Source: Paramyrothecium sp. XJ0827 (taxonomy: Eukaryota > Ascomycota > Sordariomycetes > Hypocreales > Stachybotryaceae). Taken from it: 64,000 nucleotides of DNA. Of this stretch, positions 11,871-23,937 are shown one piece after another (the stretch's first letter is position 1; every line of letters starts with the position of its first letter). Position numbers and translations under genes: made by a program. The DNA is taken from positions 4,960,001-5,024,000 of the forward strand of contig JAJFPB010000003.1 in the NCBI GenBank assembly GCA_020881915.1, written 5' to 3'. The notes beneath the pieces are model-generated. The model saw only the letters and a program-made list of their open reading frames with translations, did no database searches and was not told the origin of the DNA.

Positions 11871-13248
11871 TCAACCTCGTGTTTTTAGAAAGGACGCGGA
11901 ACTTGCTTATATGGGGCCACACCCCCCGACTCAAAGCCAGGGCTTGAGATCCTGGCTGATCAGCTATTACAGCTGGAAACAATGTTACTGACTCTGAGGC
12001 AGAAAAGATGCTCTCTAGATGTATATCATGGCAAGCATCACATGCAGCACAGTTGCACGGGCGAGGAGACCGCAACGATGAAATCTTGGAGCTCTCTCTC
12101 CTTGGCGCCGCTATAGGAGTGCTCAAAGATTCACGTGAACATATATCAAATGATTTCATAGACCGAGCAATGGCATGGAGCAAAGGGAGAACGAGTCACT
12201 TATCCCAGGAACTTCAAAATCTACCCTTAAGTAAAGGTTCAACTGCTCTCGAGATTCGCGGGAGAGTAACTGGGTTTATGAAGGGCTATGGTAGTGCAGG
12301 TGCTGGATCTACTCGATTTGTTGACGGATGGTGAGACGCCACTACCTGGATATCTATCATAAGCCATCCGATCGGATGGAAAGAAATACCACAACAATAT
12401 ATGCGGGAGCTAATTGTCAGATTTTTCAATGCATGGTGCGCAAAGGAGAGAGTTGTAGGCAAGGACATACGAGCAGGCCCAGACGAAGGCGGCGACTGCC
12501 CCGTATTGGCTGGGTGATTTTATAGGCTCCACTCCAGGAAAGGCCCGCAATCCTTCTCTGTGTCTCGCCGTACGTGAGCTTAAGTCATTTACTGATCAAG
12601 CCAAAAGCAGAAGCCATGGTTTCCTCAAGTCCAAGTGCTTGACTTTAAGATAAGTAGCAGCAAGTTGACCTTTGCTGGGGATTCAGGCGATGGATACAGA
12701 CTCACGACTAATGTTAGGGGATGAGAAGCGCCAATAAGCACTCCTGGATAATAGTGGCTTGGTGAGGTTGTTAGGTAGAACAATCAGGAGAGAGGATTAA
12801 GCACGGGCAAATCGAGGATGTTTGAACATGGGGTGTAAGGCAACTGACGTGTGCTTCCTAATCACTCTTTTTTAGAACATGCACCCATTCTAACGCATAA
12901 TTACACCCTCGCTAGTTTTCAGGCGAGTATAGTCAATAATACAATGATAAATTCGCTGTTTACGTTCGATACAACTTACAAGGTAAACCAATTCCTACCT
13001 TGCATGATATTATAGCCAGACATAAGGCATGATTGCAGAAGATTAAATTCCTGACATGAGGTAATGGCGCAGTCGAAAAATAAATGCAAATAGCTTCCAG
13101 GTGTTGGCCCCGCTGAGTCGGGGCATTCGTCATCATTATGTCAAGCAGTGTTTGCCCTCATGCTTCCCCTCACCCCCAAAATTTAATTCAACGATACCAT
13201 GGTCACAGAGTCTCAGTTGACTAGAATTTAGCGGCAAAGGGAGCGACC
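11871..13248. other. Gene-poor region
   Basis: Open frames at 12008-12334 (+) and 11779-12183 (-) overlap each other and show no recognisable motif. This may include more eroded P450 sequence, but I cannot align it. It ends with the promoter of the SET-domain gene. Confidence 0.4.
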
Positions 13249-14669
13249 ATGATTCCGAGAAATGAATTTTCTCTTGCTTTCTTGCCAGGGTGGTGCAACA
13301 AAAACAGGATTATGTTTCATGGCGTCACCGCGAGGGAGTTTGAAAGCCGTGGCAACGGATTAATGGCCAAGGAGAACTTCAAAGACAATGGCGACCTGGG
13401 AGACCCTTCATTACAGCTTCTGGCCATTCCGGAAGAGGTGATTCTTTCAGCTAAGACTGCGTTCCAGCACGCCTCAGAGAACAATGATTTCCATCAACTC
13501 CTTGCGGCCGTAGGATACCAGGTACGGATTTGCGACATAAAGACGTTGATTTAAGAGTTCTAAGATAACTGTCATAGTCGGAAAGATACTGCGTACTGCT
13601 TTACATGGTACTGCTCCTGTTATCTTCAGTCGACCCACACAACAGTCAGCCGCGGGAAACGTGCCAACCTTGGATGCAATATATCCAAGCTCAACCGTCG
13701 AATGTGCCTGTACCAACCATGTGGTCAGAAGCAGAGTTATCCCTGCTGGAAGGAACATCAATGCAATCGGCAGTAGCAGCCAAGGTGGAACTCTTATCCC
13801 GAGAGTTCAGGCACATACAGGACAAGACGAGGGAATTGCCCTTCTGGCGCGATGTTTTTGAACATGTTGTTGCTCTTGATGATTGGACGTGGCTTGACGC
13901 TTTATTCCGCTCCCGCTCGTTTGACCTGCCCCTGTCAGGAGAGTCAATGATACCTTGTCTAGACTTGGTCAATCATGATAAGGACAGCAGTACGTTTTAC
14001 CAACAAGATACTCATACGGGCGTTGCCAAACTTGTGCTCCGTAAGGGCCTATCCTTGTCGTCGGGGGATGAGATCACAATCAACTACGGGAAACACAAAC
14101 CAGCTGCAGAAATGCTCTTCAACTATGGTTTTGTCGAATCTAATTCCGCCAATCAGACATTAGTCCTTCCCCTTGATGAATTGCTGAAAGGACAAGGGAA
14201 CGACTCCTCGCTCCAGTCAAAGTTGGCTGTTTTCAGTGCCGCTCCCATGTTGGAGCTGAAGGTGAGCGCAAGCGGAGCCTGCCGCTGGGCGTCTCCATTC
14301 TTATATCTAATATGCACTACCGAAGAAGATGGTCTTCTTATCAAACCGGTAGTCTCGCAAGGTGCGGCAAGCCTGAGGCTTCTGTGGCAAAGCACCGATG
14401 TCACAGATATGGCGAGGATGTTTGATGTCTTGGTCAACGGGAGTAAATCACAGAAAGTGGTGGAGCATCGAGTGGTTTCTGTCATTGAAAGAATCGCCGT
14501 GGAGCAGCTCGAAAAGTTGAGAAAAGCTGACGAAGGCATCAGACATCACGTTGACAATACGAAGGGACTTATCAGAGAGGAAATCCAATCAGCAGCTTGT
14601 AGTTTTCGAGTGATCGAACGAACTATTCTCGAAACATTTATCAAGAAGCTGGGGGATAAGAGACTGTAA
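13249..14669 (+). CDS. SET-domain protein (SETD3/RKM-like protein methyltransferase)
   Basis: Probable S-adenosylmethionine-dependent lysine (or histidine) methyltransferase acting on non-histone targets. Exons 13249-13521 and 13578-14669 give about 454 aa. The N-terminal portion FLPGWCNKNRIMFHGVTARE resembles the first part of the split SET domain (substrate-side Gly-x-Gly region: ESRGNGLMA). The SET core follows with MIPCLDLVNHD and SGDEITINYGKHKPAAEML then FNYGFV, matching the conserved N-H and NYG/YGF motifs. The C-terminal third, with ERIAVEQLEKL-type helices, resembles the Rubisco LSMT substrate-binding domain. It stands alone between gene-poor regions. The substrate is not predictable from sequence alone. 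Confidence 0.85.
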
Positions 14670-15915
14670 TTATTGTACTAGGATGCTATTCGTGCAATGA
14701 CTAATACTTCGCGATTCGGTAACTAGCTAATTCAGGTTGGAATGCGTATGATATGCCCCCTAAGAAGCACATGTCTGATATGTCCTTCATTTCGGTTGTT
14801 ATTATCCTCAAATCAATACACACTAACCTTGCGTTAGCAATCATATCGAATGTTTTACATCAGCCGTGGTGGACATATCAAATGAACATGCTCGAGTAAG
14901 AACTTAATTATTGCAGGGTCCTCTAACGCAAATTCCACGAAGGAAATAACGCAGGCTAATTGGCTAGTACTAGATCATGGAAGCGGCCATAAGGGATTCT
15001 CTTTTACTTTTATCTTGAGCCCATCCGGCATCGTGTCGAGGGAGAAACACAACCGCTAACGTCTCTCAGTCGACAAGGCTCAAAGCGAGATGCCTATGTA
15101 TGCACCGCCAGCCATTATTCTATGTCAGTGACTATTTATTGAGCGCTGGAGGAGTGGTTTACTCGTGTGGAGGTCTCCTTGTACGCCCAAATGGCTTGAG
15201 CAACCCCAATGGCGTATAATTTGGCCCAACAATGTGAATCCGTCCGAAAAGGTCTCAAGCCAGTGGCCATCGTGTCTTTCGTATGACCCTGCGACATCGT
15301 ACCCAGGCTAAGTTTGTGGAGATGGCAGGGCCGCCAAGGCGCTGGGGGCGAATCTTATGCGTTGGAAGGGAGACTTTGTCTGCAGACTACCTACAGGTAG
15401 TAGCCAAGGTTGATTAAGCTTTATCCGCCTCAAAGCTAAGTCATGGGCCAAGAATATGTTACTTCTTTTTTTAGCTTTTTTCTCGTGTTTCAGCTCTTGG
15501 CATGTTTTCCATCCAGGGGCATTTTCCCACGTGCGTTGAATGCTTTGGCAATAGTACATCTTGGCGGCTGGGCATGCCACTGCGCCGACCTGGTTTTTCC
15601 AACACGAGTTCATCAGCGAGCACAGCCGCTTCAGCCGATCTTGGCTCCGTATCAAAGGGAAATTTCCATGGCAAGTGGTGAGCAAAAATAACCGGATTGC
15701 AAAACAGTCTATTGTTAATAGTAGCCAAATGGAATCTGTGGCTGTGCGGTTCTGGGTTTTTCTGCTAATCGCTTGCATGGTTATAAAGTAACCAGTGCAT
15801 GCTCCATTAAAATCACTTTCAGTTTCTGTAGAACTATTAAGAAGAACTTGCAATTGCGTGCACAAGCATAAGCTACTTCCCACATATTCTCTAACAATAC
15901 TACATCAATACAGGG
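14670..15915. other. Intergenic region
   Basis: About 1.2 kb. A 191-codon minus-strand frame (15308-15883) has no signal, domain or codon pattern that supports it. No RNA gene or clear repeat is seen. Confidence 0.45.
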
Positions 15916-17734
15916 ATGTTAGTGGCTCTAGAAGAGAATGATAAGTTGGCTCAGTGGTTGAGTTTCTTATCACGGCGTTTCTTCCGCCTTTCTCTGCTAG
16001 GGCTTTTGGTTCTTTCACTGTTCATGGTCATCGCGCCATTGACTATCATGGTAAGTCTTGACGAACGCGCAGGCTTTCCTCAGAGAGTGAAGAGCGTTAA
16101 CGTATGATCAGGGCCGCGATTACTATTCCAGGAGTATTTCGCAAGTTAGCAGCTTCGCAGATATTCCTGCTCTAGGAAATAGCGATTTCTCAAAAGTCGA
16201 CAGTACTGAACATGACCAAGGTCCCCCAGAAGTCATAAAGTCTATCCCGGGTCATGTCGATGGAGTGACGTCTGAAAGCAAAAATACAGACAGCATCACA
16301 GAGCCACAACCCGGAGATCATCGCTTAGTTTACATACTGCCTGCCAACAACCCAGGCTCAGCATTATGCAAGGTGGTCTCCAGCGGCATGGCCCTGGGCT
16401 ACCCAAGCCCAGTCGTCGTAAATTGGGGACAGAATTACCGTGACCGAGGACTTGGGGGACCTCACTTGGCCAAGATAACTGGTGCACTGGAGTATCTAGA
16501 TGCCATGAGTCATGAAAAGACCCATGAGGAAGACAAGCTGAGCGAGAATGACTTAGTCGTGCTGGTTGACGCCTACGACGTTTGGTGGCAGCTTCCACCT
16601 GAAGTCTTGATCCAGCGTTATCACGAAACCAATAAGGCTGCTAATCAACGTCTAACCCAAGCATGGGGCACTGAGAGTGGCATGCCAATGAAACAGACCA
16701 TCATCGCATCCACTCAGAAGAGGTGCTGGCCTACCACCGATATGCCCTCTCAACTGCACTGCGATAGTCTACCGGACAGTCCGATGCGCTCGGATCTGTA
16801 CGGTGATGCAACAGATACGCCGCCAGAGAAAAGCACAAACGAAAAGGGCGAATTCCATGATGTGCGACCCAAGTACCTCAATAGCGGCACCATCATTGGC
16901 CCGGTTGGAGATATGAAACGCTATCTGCGTCGGGTCCAAGAACGAATGGACAGAACTCTCGCAGTGTATCCTGACCTCTGGAGCGACCAGGGTGTCTTCG
17001 CCGAGATACTTGGAGAGCAAGAAATGTGGCGGACTCGGCTTCGGGAAGCGCACAAAGATGACTTATGGAGAGCTGGTAGAGAACTTCTAGCAATGGCGTC
17101 AAGCGAGTTCGAGTTCCATGTTGGACTGGACTACGCTCAGCAGCTCTTCATTCCCACGGTCTTTAAGGAGGATGACGGTGACATTGTTGCGCTCAATAAC
17201 CAGACGTACATTCAGGAGCGCTCGGAGCAGCTCGGCATACAGCCTGTACGACTGAATGGCTTGCCAGATGATATCAAGCAAACCCAAAATCCACTGGAAC
17301 GATTGAACGGAAAATCGAAGCAAGTCATGCTTGATTGGGGCGAGATGCCACTGTATGTTGATTTTTACAGTGAGGCCATCCCGGTGGCAGTTCATCATAA
17401 CGCCCACAAGGATGGTCTCAAAGGTCGTCGTGTGTGGTGGTGGGATCGCATGTGGTTTTCGCCTGACCTGCGTGCTCTTGTACAGGACTACCTCACGATA
17501 CCCCTGAAATCGGAACCCTTGGCCAGCTTATCTATCCATGGTTCGAAGGTTAGATATTGGGCGTTGCCTTCCGAAAAGAATAAAAGAAAACCACGGTTGT
17601 TCAATTCAGGGGATGCTAGTCGAGGGCTTGGAGAAATCGACCTCGATGTCCTCTGCCTGGACAAGGAACCTTCGGCAGATAGCGCTCAACCGTGGTTCGA
17701 AGAGGTTTTCCGAGATGGCGAGGGCCCCTTATAA
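15916..17734 (+). CDS. Type II membrane glycosyltransferase, PLOD/GT25-like fold
   Basis: Predicted Golgi/ER glycosyltransferase of about 585 aa. Exons 15916-16050 and 16112-17734 join in frame. The first exon encodes a short cytosolic tail and a single hydrophobic anchor (LLGLLVLSLFMVIAPLTIM), typical of type II enzymes. The catalytic region has LVVLVDAYDVWWQLPPEVL, which matches the DxD-like donor-binding segment of the glycosyltransferase domain of procollagen-lysine enzymes, and later YLNSGTIIGPVGDM and WSDQGVFAEIL, the conserved acceptor/donor motifs of the same fold. The tail contains an unusual RRVWWWDRMWF motif. The acceptor is unknown; the family is common but poorly characterised in fungi. 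Confidence 0.8.
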
Positions 17735-18381
17735 TGCATGATTAGATAGTAATTAGTACGATAATGAGATACGAATTTCTTTCGCTATGTCATAATATTC
17801 ATTTTCAAAATATCAAAATCGAGCGGTCTGCTTCGAGAAGCTTGCGCTCTTCCCTCATCACAATCGTTATTATGGTAGTGCGAATAGTTCTCTGTAGACT
17901 ACTCCATGGCTTTTTCCGAGACTTTCGGTGCCCAATTCCTCCAGCAAATGTTATTGCGCAAGCATCTTACACCGGATGTGTCGGATTTATGTATCGTGTT
18001 CAATACCTGATCAGCATTTACGGCATGTGGTCATACACCAAGTCTAATAAATAGCTCATTGCTTTTGCAAGAGATGTTCGACCACCGCTCCCGATATGTG
18101 CTTACTACCATAGTCCTACATCTACATACTCGGTGAAGATTTTTGTTAATGAGCTGGAATACTGTACAAGCACATCACTGAGTTCGGCAGCTGTTCATCA
18201 TTCCATTCATTGGCAGTGTGTCACCATTATCGAGCATTACGGCTTTGAAAATTGCCACGTGCCACCTGGGCCGAGATCATATGAATATGTTTCTTAAAGA
18301 GGAGCAGGTAGCTCGAGAATGAATTGTCCTGGCACGTTTTTGTGAAAACATGAGTTGAAACATGCGATAGCCTGTATCAAA
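17735..18381. other. Intergenic region between convergent genes
   Basis: 3' flanks of the glycosyltransferase and the P-loop kinase. A 96-codon plus-strand frame (17764-18054) is unsupported. Confidence 0.45.
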
Positions 18382-18984
18382 CTAATTGAGAATCTTCTTC
18401 AATACAAGATCTCGGTTCTCCTCAACTGTGCCTGACGAGTCCAGAATGATAGCATTGTACTTCGGCCGGCAGGGGTTGTTCATCCAGTGTTTGAAGAGGT
18501 CTCGGGGATTATCTCCCTGAGAATTACACGCAGCTTCAGGAGGGCGGTCGACGCCGGTCCGCTGACTTCTCATTAGTTTTCGTGCGCGGAGCCTGTCATC
18601 TAGCAGGTCGACGTCCTCCACCCTGCACTCGACATACCAGTAGGTAAACCCGTATTGTTCAGCGAGCGCTGCGCCTTCATCAAGGCCGATTTGGTGGTTG
18701 CAAGGACTATCGATGATAACACTGAAACCCTGGCTCATCACTTCCTGCACCAATGTCCATTGAAGGCGATACGCGCGCTTTGCCACCTGTTCAAAAGACT
18801 CGTTGCTGTCCTCAAGTAGAGCAGACCTGATAATGTCATGATCGATAACGAGTCCACCCAGGGCCTTCTGTAACAGCTTGGCCATTGTGCTCTTTCCAGC
18901 GCCGGGTACGCCGGCCATTTGAATGAATAGCTTAGATCGACTGCCATGGTTATGTGCCTTTGCCTGGTCCGATAGGGAAGCCAT
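18382..18984 (-). CDS. P-loop ATP-binding kinase-like protein (AAA_33 / zeta-toxin-like fold)
   Basis: A 200-aa single-domain nucleotide-binding protein. The start is the first ATG (18984), with A at -3 and G at +4. The Walker A motif is GVPGAGKSTMA, preceded by a beta strand (KLFIQMA). LVIDHDIIRSAL fits the second strand and the lid-proximal Asp of small-molecule kinases, and SVIIDSPCNH is a plausible Walker B-like strand, followed by a lid with several arginines (RLRARKLMRSQRTG). This arrangement is that of the AAA_33/chloramphenicol-phosphotransferase-like group. The substrate is unknown; it could phosphorylate a small hydroxylated metabolite. No introns. Confidence 0.8.
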   Translation of the reverse strand: MASLSDQAKAHNHGSRSKLFIQMAGVPGAGKSTMAKLLQKALGGLVIDHDIIRSALLEDSNESFEQVAKRAYRLQWTLVQEVMSQGFSVIIDSPCNHQIGLDEGAALAEQYGFTYWYVECRVEDVDLLDDRLRARKLMRSQRTGVDRPPEAACNSQGDNPRDLFKHWMNNPCRPKYNAIILDSSGTVEENRDLVLKKILN

Positions 18985-19517
18985 GTTCTTGATTTCAGAT
19001 GGAAGATATGCGATCCTGTGTTCAAGCGTACTCAATTTGAGGCTATGCAGCAGCGAGGCAGAAAGCAAAGTTATTCACGGGAGAAAAGTTTGAGGCTGCC
19101 TGCGACACTTCTGGCGGGGAACAATTCGTTTACTTGCATACCTACTTACAAATGTTCCGTCACCCTTTCTGCTTACATGAACTTCTTGACAAATTCTGTT
19201 CGGTCTCCATCCTTCATACCCGGGTAAGGAGTACTGATCTGGCCGTGGGCTTCCACGTTCTGTGTATCGAGCAAGCTTGGTTGTCTAGGGCTGCCTCCTA
19301 TCTCAGGAAGAATGAATGGGACGGGTAAATTAGCATTCCAGCTTTCCTTTGTTAAGACACCATGCACGTGTCTCCGATCATGGCACTTGTGCATTTCTGC
19401 AGTTCCACGCAAGAGGATTCAACCTGCTTCCTGCTCACAATCATATGGAAGAGCGAGTGCGTTGTGGGGACCAAAAAGGAAACGAGATGGGGTCGAACAA
19501 GCAAAAAATAACTCATC
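18985..19517. other. Intergenic region
   Basis: Promoter side of the P-loop kinase and 3' flank of the tRNA gene. No other supported feature. Confidence 0.45.
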
Positions 19518-19602
19518 TGCCCCGTACTGGAATCGAACCAGTGATCTTGTCATTGCCACTGAGGGATACTAGTGACACGCTATACCACTTAGCCAACGGG
19601 GC
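19518..19602 (-). tRNA. tRNA-Thr (anticodon AGT), with a 13-nt intron
   Basis: Read on the minus strand it starts GCCCCGT and ends ACGGGGC plus the discriminator A, a perfect 7-bp acceptor stem. The D arm contains GGCTAAGTGGTATAGC, and the T arm is ACTGGTTCGATTCCAGT with a perfect stem. The anticodon stem is TGTCA/TGACA. The loop reads C-T-AGT-A, then a 13-nt insert (TCCCTCAGTGGCA), then A. The insert sits one base 3' of the anticodon, the standard eukaryotic tRNA intron position. The intron boundaries are inferred. Confidence 0.92.
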
Positions 19603-20942
19603 TTGTGCTAGATGATATGTGATTTGCTATTGTTATTGTTGCTTAGAAATTGTGTTGTGTGTGACTTCGCTACTGTTGAACAAGGTCCTTATAGCGAAGT
19701 ATACCCTGCACGAGGTCAATCACCACCATATGTCATTGGTGGAGATCATTTTGTCTTCTTTTCCGACCATGTTAAAGTAGAGAATCTATGGAACACTCTG
19801 GGCTTCTGCTTTGTCATCTCTGTTTTTATAGAATGTGTTTTCATTGGAGTAAAATCAGGCATGGCTATTTCCTCTTGATTGTGCGGTCCCACTTGGATTG
19901 CTTCACTGTGGGCAAAACCAACTAAAACCAAATCCAAAGGCGCATCGGGACGAACCTTCCGCTGCTGCTGATAATAACAACGGTTAATACGGTAGGAATA
20001 ATTCTAGCTACTCTTAAAATAATATTTACTCCCCCCTCGCTTGCCTCAAGAACGAAGTGCCTATTCACAACCGGGACTAGGAATAGTCAGTAATTCGGAC
20101 AAACAGCTCAGAATGTCGGCAGTTGAGTAACGTCAGTATGGAATTCAGCAGAAACTGAGAAATGCATGTGACGCAGCAGAAAGGAGAAATGCTTGATTAT
20201 CGGTGACTTGGGCTCAGCGTAGTAGCTCTTATCCGACGACCCGAACCGCGTGAAAACATCATACAGCTTTCAAGGCAAGCAGCGAAAGCCACGGCACGGA
20301 AATGCATGCATGAGCAAGGGTACCAGAATTCCCTGTATGAAGATCAGCAGCCTCGTCTGAAGTGGTGCGCCAAGGTCGTGGCAGTGTGTGAGATTGATCA
20401 TTCGGACTTTTATCTGCCTTGCCGACACCTAACGATGACAGGGAGAACTTGCGTTGGGCCCCATAAAACAATTAACTGCGGCGGCCCGAGTGGTTAGTAC
20501 ACTGGCGCTGCGTAAATCCGGCCACTTATGGGTGTTTCAAAGATAGACTTTGACAGGCAACTGGCCTCGTTAGTGAAAGGGCCCGTCTCGCATTGGTGGA
20601 GCAAGGAAAGGGATGATCACATTGTGCAGGCACCGCATGGAGGTGATCAAATTGCGTTGCCATAAACAGGGATCGTGCCGCCGTCTCATTTGTGGAGAAA
20701 AAGAATGGCCAAGCCGCCACGCACACTCAATCGGAGATATCCACTCCGTTTGAAACCAACCCTTTTGTCATTTCGATACTTCGGAAAGTCACGTTACTAC
20801 ATTTTCGATAAGGCAGTTTGCTTGATTATCATATATATTCTATTCTCCGTGGCCACGCCAGACTAGTGAGCTTCTGCTTGTCTTTGAGGCCTATTCCAAC
20901 TTTGCGCAAGTGTCACTCGGTACGAGTTACAACCAACTCAAG
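19603..20942. other. Intergenic region with a tRNA-like head fragment
   Basis: No gene is supported. Around 20477-20520 the sequence GCCCGAGTGGTTAGTACACT resembles the D-arm/A-box of a class II tRNA, but no T arm or matching acceptor follows, so it is a tRNA relic or SINE head at best. The last ~120 bp hold the LPMO promoter, with an ATATATAT run near 20830. Confidence 0.4.
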
Positions 20943-21714
20943 ATGCTTTTTTCAACAACTTTCATGTATCTGGTCGGGGGTGCCATGGGACATGCCGTGA
21001 TGACCCAGCCTGTACCACGCAAGGTACAGATTGCCTTCCTGAAGCCATTGAGTAACTGGTGCTGACCATAGTCTAGACTGGCGCAGAACACAAGAAGGCG
21101 TGTGGCGAGACTGTGCAAAAGTACTTGGAACGCGGTGAGTGCTACTCCATGCCTAGGGCTTGTCTTAATTCCATGGCTCTAATTTCGTGTCTTCAGACAA
21201 GGCCGGACCCATTGAGAACGCGATGAAGTATGCCGACGCCAACTACAAATGCGACGCCTACCTCTGCCGAGGCTACCAGTTCAACGACAACAAGAGCAAT
21301 GCCAAAGCCCTCAGCGCCGGAGATGTACTGGACTTCCAGATCGACCTTATTGCAGGTCACAGGCCTGGATATGCCGTAGGTCTCATCCATACATCTTGTT
21401 GACGAAAGATGCTAAACCTTGACCAGAACGTGTCGGTCATCGATACCACGACCAATGCTGTCATAGGAGAACCATTGAAGACATGGGCAGAGTGGCCCAT
21501 GAGCGGTCCCGAGCCTCAAGACGACAGTAAGCACCCTTGGGTATATTAATTCATCCTTTCCGCTAACCATCCCGTAGCTGAGTTCAACATTACTATTCCC
21601 GACGGCCTTGAATCATCCTGCAACGTCGCAGGCAAGTGCGTCATCCAGTGGTACTGGTATGCTATCAAGAATGTACAAACGTATGAGAGCTGCGTAGACT
21701 TTTACATCAACTAG
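20943..21714 (+). CDS. Lytic polysaccharide monooxygenase, AA16-like
   Basis: A secreted copper enzyme predicted to cleave crystalline polysaccharide (cellulose in characterised AA16 members) oxidatively. Five small exons (20943-21023, 21077-21134, 21197-21375, 21427-21526, 21578-21714) give a 184-aa protein. The signal peptide MLFSTTFMYLVGGAMG ends exactly before a His (HAVMTQPVPRK), giving the N-terminal histidine brace. A second candidate His lies in AGHRPGY near residue 101. The spacing YKCDAYLCRGYQFNDN, NVSVIDTTTNAVIGEPL, CVIQWYWYAI and TYESCVDFYI fits the AA16 family closely, and the cysteines are well placed for disulfides. No CBM is attached. The gene was assembled from exons, none long enough to stand out alone. 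It lies near two pectin lyases. Confidence 0.87.
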
Positions 21715-23937
21715 CGTAATCATAATAAGAAGAAATCAATCAATTACGACCCAAGTTTCGGGACGGAAGAAAGGACATAAGAATTAGTCTCATTGATGGT
21801 GAGCTGGAGACTATACGAGTAAAGTCTCTGTAACGGATCGCTCCAGTCTTCTTCTCGGTGACTGAACAGCAAAGGCAACAAGCCTTGCAAAACCCAGGCA
21901 ACCCAACTTGCACGACTAAACCTGAACATCGAGTGCCCCATTATCATCTTTGGATCTCCTATTCCAGCAGGGGCTACTATGTCCTTGATTCGTGAAGTGT
22001 CTGAGTAAAACTAGGAGATATCCCAAGTTTCCCCAGTTAAACGGCGATAGAACTTATTCGAGCTGTGTCTCTTATACAGGACTCGTTTGCTAGCAGTACA
22101 GTCAGTATCGGCTCATACTTTGCGATGATAAGATAGACGTCCGTCAGCAAAGAAAGCGTTACTAGCTTTCTGGCCCTTAAAAGTCATGTTCTGGTCATTG
22201 GGCACCTCATCCAAACTTGTGCGCCAAGATTAGGCTGCGCCCATGTCTATAATGATTGACGAGGTGGTTCCCACTACATCTCTTGGCACGTCAGTAGATT
22301 CGACAGGAAATCAACGATCGCAGAGAACCGTTCTGGAAGTGTCATATCAAGAGATACGTAGAACGTCCTGAATACGAGGGGATTTGCAACTCGCCTTACA
22401 CGACGAGAGCTTGAGCAGATGTCAGCATCATCAACATTGGTCTAATGTCATCAAGCATTTCCACAACTTGGGAGCATGCATGATAATTTCCGAGAATTGA
22501 AACCCAAGAATCAGAGACTTGAACCAATGGAAGATGGGCGGGAGGCAGACCAAGATAGGATTGCAGCGACCAGGCAAGCAGCCGAGTTCAACATATGGAA
22601 CTATGCCATGGCGACAACAAGTATGCTAACTTTTTGGCGGCGAAGCTTGAGCATTATCTGCAAGAGATGATGATGGCGAAAGAATTCCAGGACGGAACGA
22701 ACCACTGAAAAATCACCAGAGACGTATGGACGTGCTGAAAGTCACCGAAATTTCCCAGGCTTTCTTCTGCGAAATGGACGCTATAATCGACGTGAGACTT
22801 ACTAGCCTCTGACTTGGCTCAGGAGCGATGCAATCAACCCATCTCATCAATATCTTCAAACTGTTCAAGCCTATTCAGGGTTTTATTCATCCTGTACTGA
22901 AGCGCACGAATTGTTGCGACCTCAAGCTGCCGCTTTCGTTCAACATTTCGTTATGGTGATAGAACATCATAAGCGTTGGACAACACGAATCCTGGCGTAG
23001 TCATGTTTAGCTCAACTGGCCACAAACGAGATCCTGCAGCGTCAGTGTCTTGTCCGAATGGGCAGAGGTGGGGTCTACCATGCCAATACTCATGGTCAAT
23101 GGGCACTATCTCAGAATAGGCAAGTATCTTGGGAAAAGAATGATAAACTAGCTTGAATGAATGCGCGCTTGGAAGAATTCCCAACTCGGCTCCAGCATTC
23201 GTATGGGGAATCATTTTTATCCAAAACAGAACAGCACCAAATGACCTACAGCCTCAAATAGGCAGTCTGGCCCATGCTTTACGTATCAGAACCTTGCACG
23301 AGAGCACTTCGGGCTCCTCCATTCGTTCCCACGTGTGACCAAACGAGCAGCCCACGAGGATCGGGCGCCATGCCGGATGCATGAAGACAGGTTGGTGCTT
23401 GCGGGGATATCCCCTATTTGAGAGGGAGCCTTCGGATTTCGACCAGATTGGACGATTTGTTTCAGGTATAGGGAATAAGCTTCTACGGTCGGCAACTCGG
23501 TGCCGTACTAAGTGGTTCTGTAACTCCACTTCCGATTCCTAGTGCCTTCTTCCAGATTACAGGACATTTTCTAACCAATAACAGCCCGTCAAGCTATTGC
23601 TCGTATTCAATGCTCCCGGGATGGGGCCTGCCACTCCTGAGATGCATGGCATGGGGGACGGACAGAGGGAGGGGGATGGCAAAGGGCTTTGAAGACCCCA
23701 GTATCGTGAAAGACATACGCGCAAGTTTGTATATCAGGAACATGGCTGCCCAGCCCTGTAGCCTTATTCCGATCTCATGTTTCTATCTGGTCAATTCACA
23801 TTCGTTTCTTTCGCACACGTCTCTTGCAGACCGTCATTCTTTTGATTCTAACAACTTCTCACGTTACGCTGGCGTACATTCTCAATTAACCACAAACAGC
23901 AGTGCATTCTTTATAACAACACGCGACATTCTTTACA
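21715..23937. other. Gene-poor region
   Basis: About 2.2 kb without a supported gene. Around 22370-22700 a plus-strand coding-like relic (containing EADQDRIAATRQAAEFNIWN and, in another frame, AAKLEHYLQEMMMAKEFQD) is broken by frame changes; I do not recognise the family. The last few hundred bases hold the promoter and pyrimidine-rich leader of the pectin lyase. Confidence 0.45.

Noticed and set aside
15308..15883. 191-codon minus-strand frame
   Set aside because: No domain, no splice continuation, and Cys/Leu-rich random-looking composition.
20477..20560. Second tRNA gene (Ser/Leu-like)
   Set aside because: Lacks T arm, B box and a matching acceptor stem.
22370..22700. Coding-like plus-strand segment
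   Set aside because: Broken across frames and not recognised; kept only as a note in the gap description.
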